In this document: positions 7,209-16,346 of the stretch, piece after piece
Layout: every line of letters begins with the position of its first letter
Numbering within the stretch: the stretch's first letter is position 1
Source of the DNA: Arthrobacter alpinus
Lineage (GTDB): Bacteria; Actinomycetota; Actinomycetes; Actinomycetales; Micrococcaceae
DNA length: 64,000 bases
Direction: 5' to 3'
Assembly: GCF_001445575.1 (NCBI RefSeq)
Contig: NZ_CP013200.1
Location: 2,666,001-2,730,000 of the forward strand
Notes under the pieces: generated by a model
Database searches by the model: none
What the model was told of the DNA's origin: nothing
Seen by the model: the letters and a program-made list of their open reading frames with translations, nothing else
Position numbers and translations under genes: made by a program

Positions 7209-8476
7209 GAGATTCCCTCCGGCGGCGGGAAGTGTGCGGTCACAGACCATCCCCGGCCGGGCAGAGGACCTGCCTGCACCGTGCCGCCATACAGTGCGAC
7301 GCGCTCACGCATGCCCACAATGCCACGCCCGGTACCGTCGGCAGGAACGCCCTCTGGTTGCCCGTCGTCGGTCACCGAAACCATGATCGCCTGCGTGCTG
7401 AACTCCACACGGACCGCGACCGCTGTTGCGGCTTTCGAGTACTTAAGCGCATTGGTGAGCCCTTCCTGGATCACCCGGTAAATAGCCAACTGGATTCCTG
7501 GGTCGGCAGGAGGGACACCGACCGACTGCAGGACCACCGGTAAGCCGGTAGAACGGAAAAGCTCCAGCAGTGCCGGGACGTCCCCCACCCCGGGCGCAGG
7601 CGCCACGACGCCGGCCGATTCCCCGGTGTTGCCTTCGGTCAGGACTCCGAGCATCCGGCGCATGTCCGCCACCGCCGTGCGGCCCGTCTCGGCGACCTGG
7701 CGCATGGCGTCTACGGCGCGGGCAGGATCAATCGGGGCGATCTCTGCAGAACCATGTGCCAGGGAAATCATTACCGCCAACCCGTGCGATACGATGTCGT
7801 GCATCTCCCGGGCGATCGCGTTGCGCTCAGCGGCAGCGGCAATGCTGGCCAAGTGCTGCCGTTCGCGCACCAGCCGATCGGCACGGTCCATAAGGGCGGC
7901 CACGTAGCTGCGGCGCGAGTGGACGTTGAACCCGATCAATGCTGCGATCACGAGAACGGCAATTGCCTGGCCGGCTTGGCCAAGGTCGACCAACGACCCG
8001 GGCAGGAGGACCGCGGCGAGAAAGAGGACGCCGCCGGTCCCCAGCAGGGCAACGACGGCGTGCCGCGCCGACCTGTAGACGGCGACGGCGTACAGTGCCA
8101 TGGCTGTCGCCACCGCGGCGAAGCTCCCCGGCGCCGGGAACGTGATGAGCATGATCCCGGCCGTGACGGCCAACGAAAACATCGGAGCCCGCCGGCGGAA
8201 CAACAGCGCCGTGCCGGAGACCACCACAGCGAGCAACTGGAGAACGAACCCCAGTCCGTCGATGCCGTAGACGGCAACGGTCACCGCCAGGGCCGGCCCT
8301 GCGTACAAGGCAGCGACAAGGAGGTCTGTGATTCGCGGGCGGGAGCGCCATCTTCGTTGCCGGATCGGTTCGTCCGGGGGACCCGGCGTCGGTAAAGCCA
8401 GCTCCGCCGACGCCTTCAGGCGCTCCCTGTTTCCCGTCCCGGTCATGCCCGGGACTCTACCTGTCGTGACGTGCAT
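7196..8476 (-). CDS. sensor histidine kinase, HisKA_3 (NarX/DesK-like) family
   Basis: A 426-residue membrane histidine kinase. Several hydrophobic helices fill residues 50-185 with very short loops, so there is little room for an external sensor domain. The dimerisation and phosphoacceptor box contains EMHDIVSHGLAV with His226. The ATPase domain has the N-box LTNALKYS (Asn342) and the G-box GRGIVGMRER. The start at 8476 is preferred because CGGAGG lies 7 bases upstream; the frame is open to 8974 but that part overlaps other coupled genes. With no large sensor domain of its own, it may sense through the membrane proteins encoded just upstream on the same strand. It overlaps its response regulator by 13 bases. 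Confidence 0.92.
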   Translation of the reverse strand: MHVTTGRVPGMTGTGNRERLKASAELALPTPGPPDEPIRQRRWRSRPRITDLLVAALYAGPALAVTVAVYGIDGLGFVLQLLAVVVSGTALLFRRRAPMFSLAVTAGIMLITFPAPGSFAAVATAMALYAVAVYRSARHAVVALLGTGGVLFLAAVLLPGSLVDLGQAGQAIAVLVIAALIGFNVHSRRSYVAALMDRADRLVRERQHLASIAAAAERNAIAREMHDIVSHGLAVMISLAHGSAEIAPIDPARAVDAMRQVAETGRTAVADMRRMLGVLTEGNTGESAGVVAPAPGVGDVPALLELFRSTGLPVVLQSVGVPPADPGIQLAIYRVIQEGLTNALKYSKAATAVAVRVEFSTQAIMVSVTDDGQPEGVPADGTGRGIVGMRERVALYGGTVQAGPLPGRGWSVTAHFPPPEGISWKR

Positions 8477-8529
8477 AAAGGGCCTCCGGTCTTCACTTGG
8501 CGGGTGACGGGTAGTGCCAGCGCGGAAAA

Positions 8530-8916
8530 TCATTGGAGTGCAAGGATCAGGTAGAGGGCGGCGAGGGCAGCTGTAACGGGGGTCATGACCAAGCGTTCGG
8601 GTTTGCTGCGGGAGAAGCCGTTCATCAGGACGCCTAGCGCGAAGTATGCCGTCATCACCCACATAGTGACGGACGTAAAGGATTCTCCTATCAACGGCGG
8701 GGCCAAGCCGGCCTTGGCCAGCGCGGCATATGCGAAGAGGGCGTACAGGCCTATGGAGACTGCACTCCCGATTCTGAGGTTGGCCGGGAGGATACGGTGT
8801 TGTCCGCCCCACGCCAACCGCCCGAGCGGAGCCCCGGCAATTAGAGCGCCCTGGAAGACGGCCAAGCCTGCCAAAAGCGCGCAGGCGAGTATCGCGGAAA
8901 GCTGATCCAACGGCAT
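8530..8916 (-). CDS. four-helix membrane protein, hypothetical
   Basis: A 128-residue protein made almost entirely of four hydrophobic helices (about residues 5-27, 48-70, 78-98 and 108-127). The start ATG shares its A with the stop of the preceding gene (TAATG), and AAAGGAG lies 11 bases before it. It ends 53 bases ahead of the histidine kinase. No family was recognised with confidence; the glycine-rich first helix ending in LAWGGQHRILP resembles uncharacterised small membrane proteins of actinobacteria. Its position suggests a role linked to the adjacent two-component system. Confidence 0.7.
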   Translation of the reverse strand: MPLDQLSAILACALLAGLAVFQGALIAGAPLGRLAWGGQHRILPANLRIGSAVSIGLYALFAYAALAKAGLAPPLIGESFTSVTMWVMTAYFALGVLMNGFSRSKPERLVMTPVTAALAALYLILALQ

Positions 8917-9425
8917 TACAAACCACTCTCCTTTGCGGTGGCGGCCAATCCGTGCCCTTGCCTGTGTCCTGCATATTCGCGAAAGCGGAGCATCATGGCG
9001 ATCGCCATCAGTGGGATCATTGTTGCATGGCTGAGAGACATCAGTGTCGCGGCTGTCATAACACCCAGAAGGTAGGGGACCATGGTCAGGGCTGCGGGAA
9101 GAAGCATCACTGCCGACATTTCTACGATGGCCCGCCAGGTGTGGCGCCGGTTGCGCATGTACAGGACCATCGGCACACTCATGTTCAACGCCATGATGAT
9201 GTTCGAGAGGACGGGCAGCTGGCCCCACGGGTCGTCGACTCCGGCAAGGGCCACAGCCATCTCGTAAACGGGGTCCAGTACGAACATTCCCGCGTACATC
9301 AACGCAACCATCACACCGAGGTGCTTGGCGAAGTAGACGTATCCCGGCCGGATCTTTCGGGCCTGCGCGGCCCCGACCAGGGAGGAGGGCGGGCGCTGAC
9401 GGAAATCTGGGATGTACCGGGTCAT
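8916..9425 (-). CDS. membrane protein, hypothetical
   Basis: A 169-residue protein with a polar N-terminus of about 35 residues and four helices (about 36-55, 68-90, 100-122 and 124-145), rich in methionine. It is coupled at both ends: its ATG overlaps the stop of the DJ-1-like gene as ATGA, and its TAA overlaps the next start as TAATG. No family name can be given. Both its neighbours and the overlaps argue that it belongs to one unit with the DJ-1-like surface protein and the two-component system. Confidence 0.75.
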   Translation of the reverse strand: MTRYIPDFRQRPPSSLVGAAQARKIRPGYVYFAKHLGVMVALMYAGMFVLDPVYEMAVALAGVDDPWGQLPVLSNIIMALNMSVPMVLYMRNRRHTWRAIVEMSAVMLLPAALTMVPYLLGVMTAATLMSLSHATMIPLMAIAMMLRFREYAGHRQGHGLAATAKESGL

Positions 9426-10786
9426 TTCATCTGCCCCTCTGCCCGACGCCGGACGGCGGTGCGAATGAGCGCCGGCAGGGCGCCGGTGAGTATAGCGAGC
9501 AGCAGGCCGAGCATGATCAGGACCGGAACCCGGACAGAGGTGCCACCGGCCGGCAGCTCCAGATGCGCAGTGGGATAGTCGATCATCTTGGCTGCCGACA
9601 CGGCGGTGGCACGGTCGGTATGCTGCGCCAGATACTCAAGGGCTCCATCGAAGCCGAGCACGCCGCCAGCGCCGGCAAACGCATCGACGGGCACGTTGCG
9701 GGACGCGGCCCAGTCCCTCAACTGGGGGTTGATGTCCTTGTCCCGGGCCGCGCCGGGGGCGATGACCCTGTCCACCCGAGGTGCCTGGGCTTCCGGGACG
9801 GTGAGGAGAACCATACCGTGTCTGGTGGTGACCGTCTCCGTGGCGGCGACCGGCACGGCGCGGGCAGCGAAAGACATGTTGTAGACCTCGAACGCGCTGG
9901 CGACGTCGGCTTCTCCTACTCCATTGAAGAGCCCGACGGCGATCGTCGGCCGGAACCACGGGACGAGGGCGTTGAGCCCGACGGGGATGTCAGAGGCGGC
10001 GAAGGACTGGACAGGTATTGCTGCTGACGCGGTGAGCGACCAGCCCGGATAGTTCATTAGGCGGCCGACCCGTTTGGCTTCGTCAGCGCCGGCCAGGTCC
10101 TCCATGACTTTCAGCGAGCCCGGGATGCCGGACGTGACACCGGCTGTGGTGGTGATCATGCCGTCCTGAACGTATCGCAGGCCTTCCGCCCATTGGACCT
10201 GGGGATGGCTCTTCTTCAGCGAACCCAGACGTGACCAGTGCCCTGTCGCCTTGTGCCCGTCGAGGATGCCGGTCCCGGCCAGGACGTTCGATCCGTTGCA
10301 GACGCCCAGGATGCTGGCCCCGCGGTCTGATTGCTCCACGATCCACTCCCGCATCGGCTCTTCCTCCGGCCCCTCCGGGGCGCCAACGGCCGGGACAACG
10401 ACGACGTCCGGCTGCCGGGCCCTGCCCGATCGAACGTCCTCGAACGTGTACGTGGGCACTATCGCGGGACCTCCGTCAATTGGCACAGGAGCTGACTGCG
10501 CTGCAATTGTGTAGACGGAGAACTTCGGGGAGCTGGCAAACACCTCATAGGGAGCCAGAACGTCGCTCCCCACGGTGCCCGACGAGCCCAGAACAACGGC
10601 GACAACGATCGCGCCGGAGGACGAAGGCTGGTTCACCGGGAATCCTTGCAGGTTCTGCTGTGGCGGCGCAACGTGGCTTTGGGCATCAGCTACCGCTACG
10701 CCGGCGAAGGCCAGCGCAGCCACAGCGGTCAGGAATAATGCCACCGATAGAGCGGCGTGGAACAGGCGTCGTGAGCGGGAAGGCAT
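9422..10786 (-). CDS. membrane-anchored tandem DJ-1/PfpI-like protein
   Basis: A 454-residue protein with a basic N-terminus and a hydrophobic segment at 10-34 ending VADAQ (a possible signal peptidase site), then two DJ-1/PfpI-like domains, then a C-terminal membrane helix at about 420-441 followed by RRR. The topology puts both domains outside the cell. Domain 1 (about 58-255) has the nucleophile elbow GVCNGS with Cys163, followed by GTGILDGHKATGHW, as in the GATase-like domain of FtrA/AraC regulators. Domain 2 (about 281-410) begins IAVGLFNGVGEADVASAFEV, a clear DJ-1 first strand, but I see no cysteine at an elbow. The start at 10786 (MPSRSRRLF) is chosen because the upstream part is not signal-like. 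First gene of the coupled unit. Confidence 0.8.
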   Translation of the reverse strand: MPSRSRRLFHAALSVALFLTAVAALAFAGVAVADAQSHVAPPQQNLQGFPVNQPSSSGAIVVAVVLGSSGTVGSDVLAPYEVFASSPKFSVYTIAAQSAPVPIDGGPAIVPTYTFEDVRSGRARQPDVVVVPAVGAPEGPEEEPMREWIVEQSDRGASILGVCNGSNVLAGTGILDGHKATGHWSRLGSLKKSHPQVQWAEGLRYVQDGMITTTAGVTSGIPGSLKVMEDLAGADEAKRVGRLMNYPGWSLTASAAIPVQSFAASDIPVGLNALVPWFRPTIAVGLFNGVGEADVASAFEVYNMSFAARAVPVAATETVTTRHGMVLLTVPEAQAPRVDRVIAPGAARDKDINPQLRDWAASRNVPVDAFAGAGGVLGFDGALEYLAQHTDRATAVSAAKMIDYPTAHLELPAGGTSVRVPVLIMLGLLLAILTGALPALIRTAVRRRAEGQMK

Positions 10787-12277
10787 GAGCGGGGTCTCGA
10801 TTCTGTGTACGTGCGGGCTGCCACCGTGTGTGCACCCTGCGTTGCCTTTCACGCTACGGATTGCCCGATGCCCGAACATCGGTCCAGGGGACACTTCCCA
10901 GCAAGTGCATGCGGTACCGCGGTACTACGCGTGAATGTTCCATTTCGGATCCTCCGGGCGCCGCAGATGGTTCCGCACAGGGACAGATCAGATTGTGCTG
11001 ACGCATCTTGAAATTCTGTGCAAAGCACTTCTGACAAATCAGACCAGTGAACACGACTCGTGACATCTGTGCACTCGACTTCTGAAAATTACACAAGTGG
11101 TTTTGAACTGGTGCCGTACAGAGTGTTCCGTTTGCCCTGTCCGATGATGCGTCCGATGCGCGGGCGGCACACGGCACAGTCGTTTACCGCGACTTCAGGT
11201 GCATGTCGGGCGCGGCAGAAGGTTTCCGCCAGCGCGCTCCGCTTCTTCAAGACTGCTTGAGGCTCCGCTGTTGCGGGTGGCAAATCCGTGGGTGTGGGGT
11301 GGGTGTCAGCGCTTTTCGTTCGAGGCTATTGACTATGGTGAGTGGGACGATCGAAGGTCCTATTGCTGCCAGTCTCTACCCGGCCGCGTTCGGGAAAGTG
11401 AGAACCGCGGAATCTAGCCAATTTTTGTGACTGAATGTTGAAAGTGATGAGCATCACGTGCTGAAAAAAGATGACCAGATACTCAGGAAAAGTCGGGTGA
11501 ATTAGATGATTAAGAGATGAGTTGTGGCAATTTTGTCCCCCGCAGGCCTTGACATGCGAGGCATAACCGCATGTCAGAGGCCCTTTAGTACCCAGGGCTG
11601 GACTCGAACCGGCGGCCAAGAGAATCTCACGATCTGGATGCTGAGGGGTGCCGTTGGCTATCAAAATTCATGCATTCCCGGGACTCTTCGTCCTCTTTGG
11701 CAACTACGACATATCAGCAATCGCCGTAGTCTTGGGTTGAATTTGATGGGTAAAAGATGAGTGGCACTGCCCAAGCCTTTGACGTTATCGGGGTTTGACT
11801 GCGAAACCTTTGAAAGTAGGTTCATCAGTGGTCCTCAACCGGACATGCGCGCCACCGTCCGTCTCCACCATTTTGCGCCAGACGCCTTGGCCAGAGTAGG
11901 GGCCGGTGTGCCCCGAGATCGAGACTTTGCCAGTGGTGGTCGGGGATGCGCGCTCGGCCATGCCGATCCACCAATCGGCCGGTCGATGATTGCTCGCACG
12001 GTCGCGGATGCCGGTGCGAACCGACACGTCGTTTCAACATCCTCGCAGTCAGTTGCAGTGGCCACGCTTGGCCTCGTTCATTGAAAACTATCGGAGGTCG
12101 CGTCCCTGGATGTCTACAGCCAAAGACGAGGCTCTTTGCAAAGTTATCCCTGTGATATTTGCCTGTAGAAGCCTCGTAGGCGTCATAGCTAGGAGTCTCC
12201 GGCCGGGCACGAGGGACGGCCCCCAGCAGTCTGGGTTCACCCACTGACAAAGTGGGAGAAGTGGGTCTATAGTCAAC
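10787..12277. other. 1.5 kb with no supported gene
   Basis: Several open frames exist on both strands but none shows a recognisable family, a good ribosome site or coding-like composition. Base composition drops (AT-rich around 11400-11500) compared with flanks. A pair of near-direct repeats, CTGTGC followed by ACTTCTGA, starts at about 11016 and 11067, in the region upstream of the DJ-1-like gene, and could be regulatory. A T-arm-like sequence at 11596-11613 (minus) is not part of a foldable tRNA. The stretch leads into a series of broken genes and is best seen as decaying DNA. Confidence 0.5.
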
Positions 12278-13749
12278 ATGTCGGCACGTGCCACTAGTGC
12301 AGATGGCTGTACTCGCGCGACGCCAGCTTTAGACGGAAACGAGTCCACCGTGGCCATCACCCCTAAGAGGCCCGCCCCGAGCTCTGACCCTAAGAACAAC
12401 AGCCCGGCACATCCTTCCCGCCGAGACCCCAGGGCGAGGTGGCGCATCGGCTGGGTGGTGGCCGGGTCCTTGGCCGCCGGGCTGCTCGCAGCTCTGCTCC
12501 TTGTCGCAGCCCCCTTTATTCGGGCACAGGAGAGCGAGGTTACTGGGGCAGTCCTCTGCGGATTCGCCTTGGGCTGGGCAATGTTGGCCATCCTCTCGGT
12601 GCGATTCACCGAGCAGCCACAGCGATGGGCGGCAGTTCCGGCAGTGTTCATGGGCGTGAGCGGTCTTCTCCTCATATGGTTCGGCTCCCCGGTGGATGGG
12701 GTGCTCAGCTGGGTGTGGCCCCCGCCCTGCTGGCATTGGTGATCTGGATGTTCGTACGCGCCCGTCGGCAGCTTCACAGCTGGAGCAAAGGATGGCTGCT
12801 CTACCCAGTGATGGCGTTGTTGGCTCTTGCCTCGATCGGTGGGGTCTATCAGACCCTGGGTGCAGCGGCGGATGCCAAGGCCTACCCGATGCCTGGTCAG
12901 CTGATCGACGTCGGCGGATACAGCCTGCACCTGAATTGCACGGGCTCGGGCAGTCCCACGGTTGTGCTTCAACCGGGCGCAGGGGAAATGTCTTCGAATC
13001 ACGGGTGGATTGCGCCGGCCGTGGCCGGTGACACCCGGGTCTGCGTCTACGACCGCGCGGGCCGAGGGTGGAGCGAGCCCGCTGACACCGCCCAAGACGC
13101 CACGCAGATAGCCACGGACCTCCATACCCTGCTGAAGCGCGGGAACGTCCCCGGACCGTATGTGTTGGCTGGCCATTCCTTCGGCGGACTCTATGTCCTC
13201 ACTTTCGCCGCGCACTACCCGGAGGAGGTCGCGGGCATGGTGTTAATTGATTCCACGGACCGAGCGCCGGCAGACAATCCCGAAGCGCCGTCTGGAGTCC
13301 CTGGCTCCTACGACGCATTGGGCCGTGTATCGACGCTGATCTCGACCTCGGGTCGACTCGGTCTGGGCCGCCTGTACGCCCCGTTCGAGGTCGGCAGCTT
13401 GCCGCCGCGGTCGCAGGACGAGGTCAGCGCCAACATCGCGAGCCCAGGTAACCTGCGAAGCACGATCGATGAGTACGTCCAAGCAAATACCTCAATGATA
13501 GAAGCTGCGTCCCTGCGTGACTTTGCCAACAAACCACTGGTTGTCCTCACAGCTGGCATCGGCAACGACAGTAAACACCAGGCAGCACAGGACGCATTGG
13601 CCAAGCTGTCAACAAATACCGTTCATCGCACCATTGACTGGGCCAGCCACGAAGCGCTCGTTGCAGAGCAAGAGGGAGCGGCCATCACGACCCAATCGAT
13701 CCTCGACGTCGTCTCATCGGTTCGGAGTTCAGGGCTGTTGGTTCAGTGA
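12278..13749 (+). pseudogene. membrane-anchored alpha/beta hydrolase, frameshifted
   Basis: Two overlapping frames together make one protein. The first (from 12278, or a GTG at 12350) has three membrane helices and ends after SWVWPPPCWHW at 12742. The second carries on with ALLALVIWMFVRARRQ, a fourth helix, then a complete hydrolase domain: PGAGEMSSNHGW, nucleophile elbow GHSFGG, and catalytic His in DWASHEAL. The crossing point is five Cs at 12719-12723; six Cs would join the frames as WVWPPALLALV with no other change. It is therefore either a one-base error or a recent mutation. The reading of the second frame from 12439 gives an arginine-rich leader and is not credible as a start. The intact protein would be about 490 residues. 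Confidence 0.75.
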
Positions 13750-13983
13750 ATCTAAGGCAGCCGCGAGAGCAACACCAACACTGTGACCTCACAGCTGGGT
13801 CGTAGCCACTCCTTTTTCTGCAGCATGTAAAAGTGAATGAGGTCCTGAACCTCGAGATTGCAGTAGCCATCAATCTCAACACATCGAAACTTGACCGTTC
13901 CGACGAGAACCGATGACGGAACTTGTCGAGCCGGCAAACGGGACTGGTGCCTGGAACCTGGTACGGAAAGTTGGTTGCTGCAA

Positions 13984-14214
13984 TCAGGGCTTGATGACCA
14001 AAGTCCTGCCGACGAATATTTCGGCGTCTGGGCCGTTCAGGCCGTGGAGCCGCGCGAGGAACCGCGCATCCAGCCCGTAGTACGCTGCGATTGATCGGAC
14101 GGTGTCCGGGAGTGTAATGGTCTTGGAAAGGGGGGCCGGGAATCCAGATACGTTCGCCAACCCTAATTTTGTCCGGGTTGGTTATTATGCAGAATTCTGC
14201 ATAATAACCAACCC
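13984..14214 (-). pseudogene. C-terminal LysM-domain stump, frameshifted
   Basis: On the minus strand the end of a LysM cell-wall-binding protein can be read: the close of one repeat (NPDKIRVGERIWIPGP), then a last repeat with LPDTVRSIAAYYGLD, ARLHGLNG and IFVGRTLVIKP before TGA at 13984-13986. The two parts are in different frames; the switch falls in six Gs (plus strand) at 14130-14135, where five would restore one frame. Upstream the homology stops in a 42-bp perfect palindrome and nothing of the rest of the protein is found. It is a stump of a larger secreted, peptidoglycan-binding protein. Confidence 0.7.
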
Positions 14215-14215
14215 G
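14174..14215. repeat. 42-bp perfect palindrome without a loop
   Basis: The 21-base arm CGGGTTGGTTATTATGCAGA plus A is followed directly by its exact reverse complement, centred on GAATTC at 14192-14197. There is no spacer. One arm forms the broken 5' edge of the LysM stump. Perfect loop-less palindromes of this size are unstable in vivo; the structure marks either a fold-back recombination joint or an assembly join. Confidence 0.85.
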
Positions 14216-14514
14216 CGCATATCATTCTGACACTGCAGTCGAATACAAGACTTGCCAGCACGCCCAACACACCCGGACGGCACCCCATCGGCGGCCCCCA
14301 ACAAAGAAGTTGGGAGCAGCTCACCCCTGCTACTTGACAAACGTTCCTACATATCAGTTGATCAATCGTCATGCGGAACACAACTTCGGATCATGTACCT
14401 CACAGTGCGGTGGCGAGTGGTTGGGACCTTTTACAGTGCCCGCTGGCACACGCTGAACGTATCCGTGGCCTTACGAGCCAGATGCCGCCCATCCATGCAA
14501 TCTGGCGATTGAAA

Positions 14515-14682
14515 CTACATATCCGCGGGCGGCTGCTTCGTCGTCGAGGGATTGTGTGACGACCGGGCGTTGTCCACCATATAGACCTGTCCCTCTGGTG
14601 CTTTCTTGTGGGATTCCGTGGTGTAGAAGCGGATCTCATGTCCGTCTGGGTCTTAGAGCAACATAGGAGTATCAGTACGGTT
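14515..14682 (-). pseudogene. C-terminal stump of a glyoxalase/VOC protein
   Basis: The minus strand reads DPDGHEIRFYTTE, the highly typical last strand of VOC (glyoxalase/dioxygenase) proteins, then a polar tail ending with TAG at 14515-14517. An in-frame TAA lies directly before the DPDG motif, but the preceding codons (TDTPMLL) still resemble the family, so a nonsense mutation as well as truncation is likely. The remaining N-terminal part of a usual protein of about 130 residues is absent, replaced by the start region of hipB. Function is lost. Confidence 0.65.
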
Positions 14683-14988
14683 ATGCAGTTCACATCCTCA
14701 ATAGACGAAAACTCTGCGTCGACCGTGGGCAATTACTTGCGCCAGTGGAGGATCTTGCTTGGGCTCAGCCAGGAACTGGTAGCCGAACGGGCCAACATTT
14801 CGCTCCCAACATTGCGACGTGTTGAACGCGGTGATAAAGGAGTGCGTCTGGGAAGCTTCTTAGCCGTCACAGAGGTGTTGAATTTGACTGGTCGTATTAC
14901 CGAGGCAACCGACCCGCTGAGCACCGATTTGGGTAGGTTGAGGGCGCACCTGCTTGGGCGCAAGCGAGCGCAGAGGACTACTAAGTGA
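14683..14988 (+). CDS. hipB: HipB-like antitoxin, XRE-type DNA-binding protein
   Basis: A 101-residue protein with a single Cro/C1-type helix-turn-helix at about residues 13-65: LRQWRILLGLSQELVAERAN, followed by SLPTLRRVERGDKGV. In HipBA modules this protein neutralises the HipA kinase and represses the operon. Its stop overlaps the HipA start as GTGA. The ATG at 14683 was chosen because it directly precedes the folded part, although the AGGAG at 14665-14669 is somewhat far away; an earlier in-frame ATG at 14608 lies in the VOC stump. No operator was identified with certainty. Confidence 0.85.
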   Translation: MQFTSSIDENSASTVGNYLRQWRILLGLSQELVAERANISLPTLRRVERGDKGVRLGSFLAVTEVLNLTGRITEATDPLSTDLGRLRAHLLGRKRAQRTTK

Positions 14989-16346
14989 GTGTGGAGGTGT
15001 GGATCGACCAGAGGCATGTAGGCAACGTGGTGGTGGAGGTGCGGGCAGGTTTACAGAAACCGTCGCTGACTTTCACGTACCAGGATGAGTGGCTTGCTGA
15101 CGGCAGAGGATTCGCCATTTCACCGGACTTGCCGCTGCAGCTGGATCCCCACACGCCAGCCCCTCACCGGGTCACTTTTCTAGCCTTTGATGATGCGGTC
15201 CCGGACAAGTGGGGCCGAGACCTGTTGGACGCCCGTGCCCGCATGGCGGCGAAAGATTCCGGCAAGCCCATTGTCGGGCCGACGGAGATTGACCGGCTGT
15301 TTGCGGTTGATGATGAGACTAGGCAGGGTGCCCTTCGATTCCGACGAGATGGTAAGTTCCTGGCCCGTGAGGGTGCACGTGCCAGCGTCCATGAATTGCA
15401 GGCACTTGCTAAAGCGGCACAGCGGTTCGCGGATAGCGGCGAGATTGACCATGAGATGGCGTGCCTCATCGGCGCTGGCTCGTCCCCGGGTGGTGCTCAG
15501 CCTAAAGCGTGGGTGAGGGGTGGGGGTGGCGAGATGCTGATGGCGAAGTTCCCCCGGGGCTCAGACAACATTGATGGCTCCGCGTGGGAACTTATGGCAA
15601 TGAAACTTCAGGCTCGTGCACGAATTAGGGTTCAGCCCTCATCAATCGTTTCTCTTGGGATTGGGCACTCGGCGTTTTTGACCTATCGTTTCGATCGGCA
15701 TGATGGCTCCCGTATTCCGTACATGAGCTTCAAAGATGCCTTTGCGATTCAGGATTTTGAGAACCCCTATTATGCAAGTCTGGCCAGGCGTGTCACGCAC
15801 ATTTCGGCCAGCCCGGATCAAGATGCGGCCGAACTATTCACGCGCGCAGCGATGCTGGCCATGGTCAACAACATTGACGATCACATGCGAAATCATGGTC
15901 TGCTGCACACCAAAACTGGTTGGCGATTGTCTCCTTCCTTTGATGTGAACCCGGCACGCCAAGGTCGCTCCAGTACCCCGCTTACGCCCCAGGATGATCC
16001 TGACAACCGCGACATCCGTCTGCTCGTGGACGCCGCAGATGAATTCAGGCTCACCCAGGCCCAGGCCGTTGAACGCATCAATGTGGTCAACGAGGCCGTG
16101 TCGCACTGGCAGGAAGATGTTGCGTCTGGCGGGATTGATCGAGCGGAGATTGCCTTTATGGAATCGGCCTTCGAGGGTCCGAATCGCCAACGTGCCGATG
16201 CGCTGCGCCCCGCGGCCGGCATCGTTATCGATACGAACTCTGCCACCGGCAGAGCAGCCAGCACCGCCAGTGGTGCTGTCTGGGTCCAGCCACAAACACG
16301 CCGCGGCAAGCTAGTGGAGGGTCACTTCAGGAGGCGCCGGCACTAG
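14985..16346 (+). CDS. hipA: HipA-like serine/threonine kinase toxin
   Basis: A 453-residue protein with both HipA parts: an N-terminal beta-rich domain (about 1-100; GFAISPDLPL and the VTFLAFDDAVPDKWGR region) and the C-terminal kinase domain. It has the Gly/Ser-rich loop GAGSSPGGAQPKA at about 163-175, a lysine in MAKFP (Lys188), the catalytic loop NNIDDHMRNHG (Asp298/299), and the metal-binding Asp320 in LSPSFDVNP. E. coli HipA phosphorylates glutamyl-tRNA synthetase and induces dormancy; this homologue may have another target. All key residues are present, so it is likely active. Expressed from the hipB promoter by a GTGA overlap. It lies at the edge of decayed DNA, as is usual for such modules. 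Confidence 0.9.
   Translation: MSVEVWIDQRHVGNVVVEVRAGLQKPSLTFTYQDEWLADGRGFAISPDLPLQLDPHTPAPHRVTFLAFDDAVPDKWGRDLLDARARMAAKDSGKPIVGPTEIDRLFAVDDETRQGALRFRRDGKFLAREGARASVHELQALAKAAQRFADSGEIDHEMACLIGAGSSPGGAQPKAWVRGGGGEMLMAKFPRGSDNIDGSAWELMAMKLQARARIRVQPSSIVSLGIGHSAFLTYRFDRHDGSRIPYMSFKDAFAIQDFENPYYASLARRVTHISASPDQDAAELFTRAAMLAMVNNIDDHMRNHGLLHTKTGWRLSPSFDVNPARQGRSSTPLTPQDDPDNRDIRLLVDAADEFRLTQAQAVERINVVNEAVSHWQEDVASGGIDRAEIAFMESAFEGPNRQRADALRPAAGIVIDTNSATGRAASTASGAVWVQPQTRRGKLVEGHFRRRRH

Noticed and set aside
11596..11613. T-arm-like sequence (GGTTCGAGTCC on the minus strand) suggesting a tRNA
   Set aside because: The stem has a mismatch and no acceptor, D or anticodon arm could be folded from the flanking bases. 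At most it is a fragment of a tRNA gene.
11785..12250. Overlapping minus-strand frames of 80 and 141 codons
   Set aside because: No recognisable motif and the two frames exclude each other; the region looks non-coding.
12088..13215. 375-codon minus-strand frame opposite the alpha/beta hydrolase
   Set aside because: Rich in His, Arg and Pro with no domain; it is the usual antisense shadow of a high-GC gene, here of the hydrolase.
13752..13937. 61-codon minus-strand frame downstream of the LysM stump
   Set aside because: It has no family likeness or ribosome site, and it lies in a region of broken genes.
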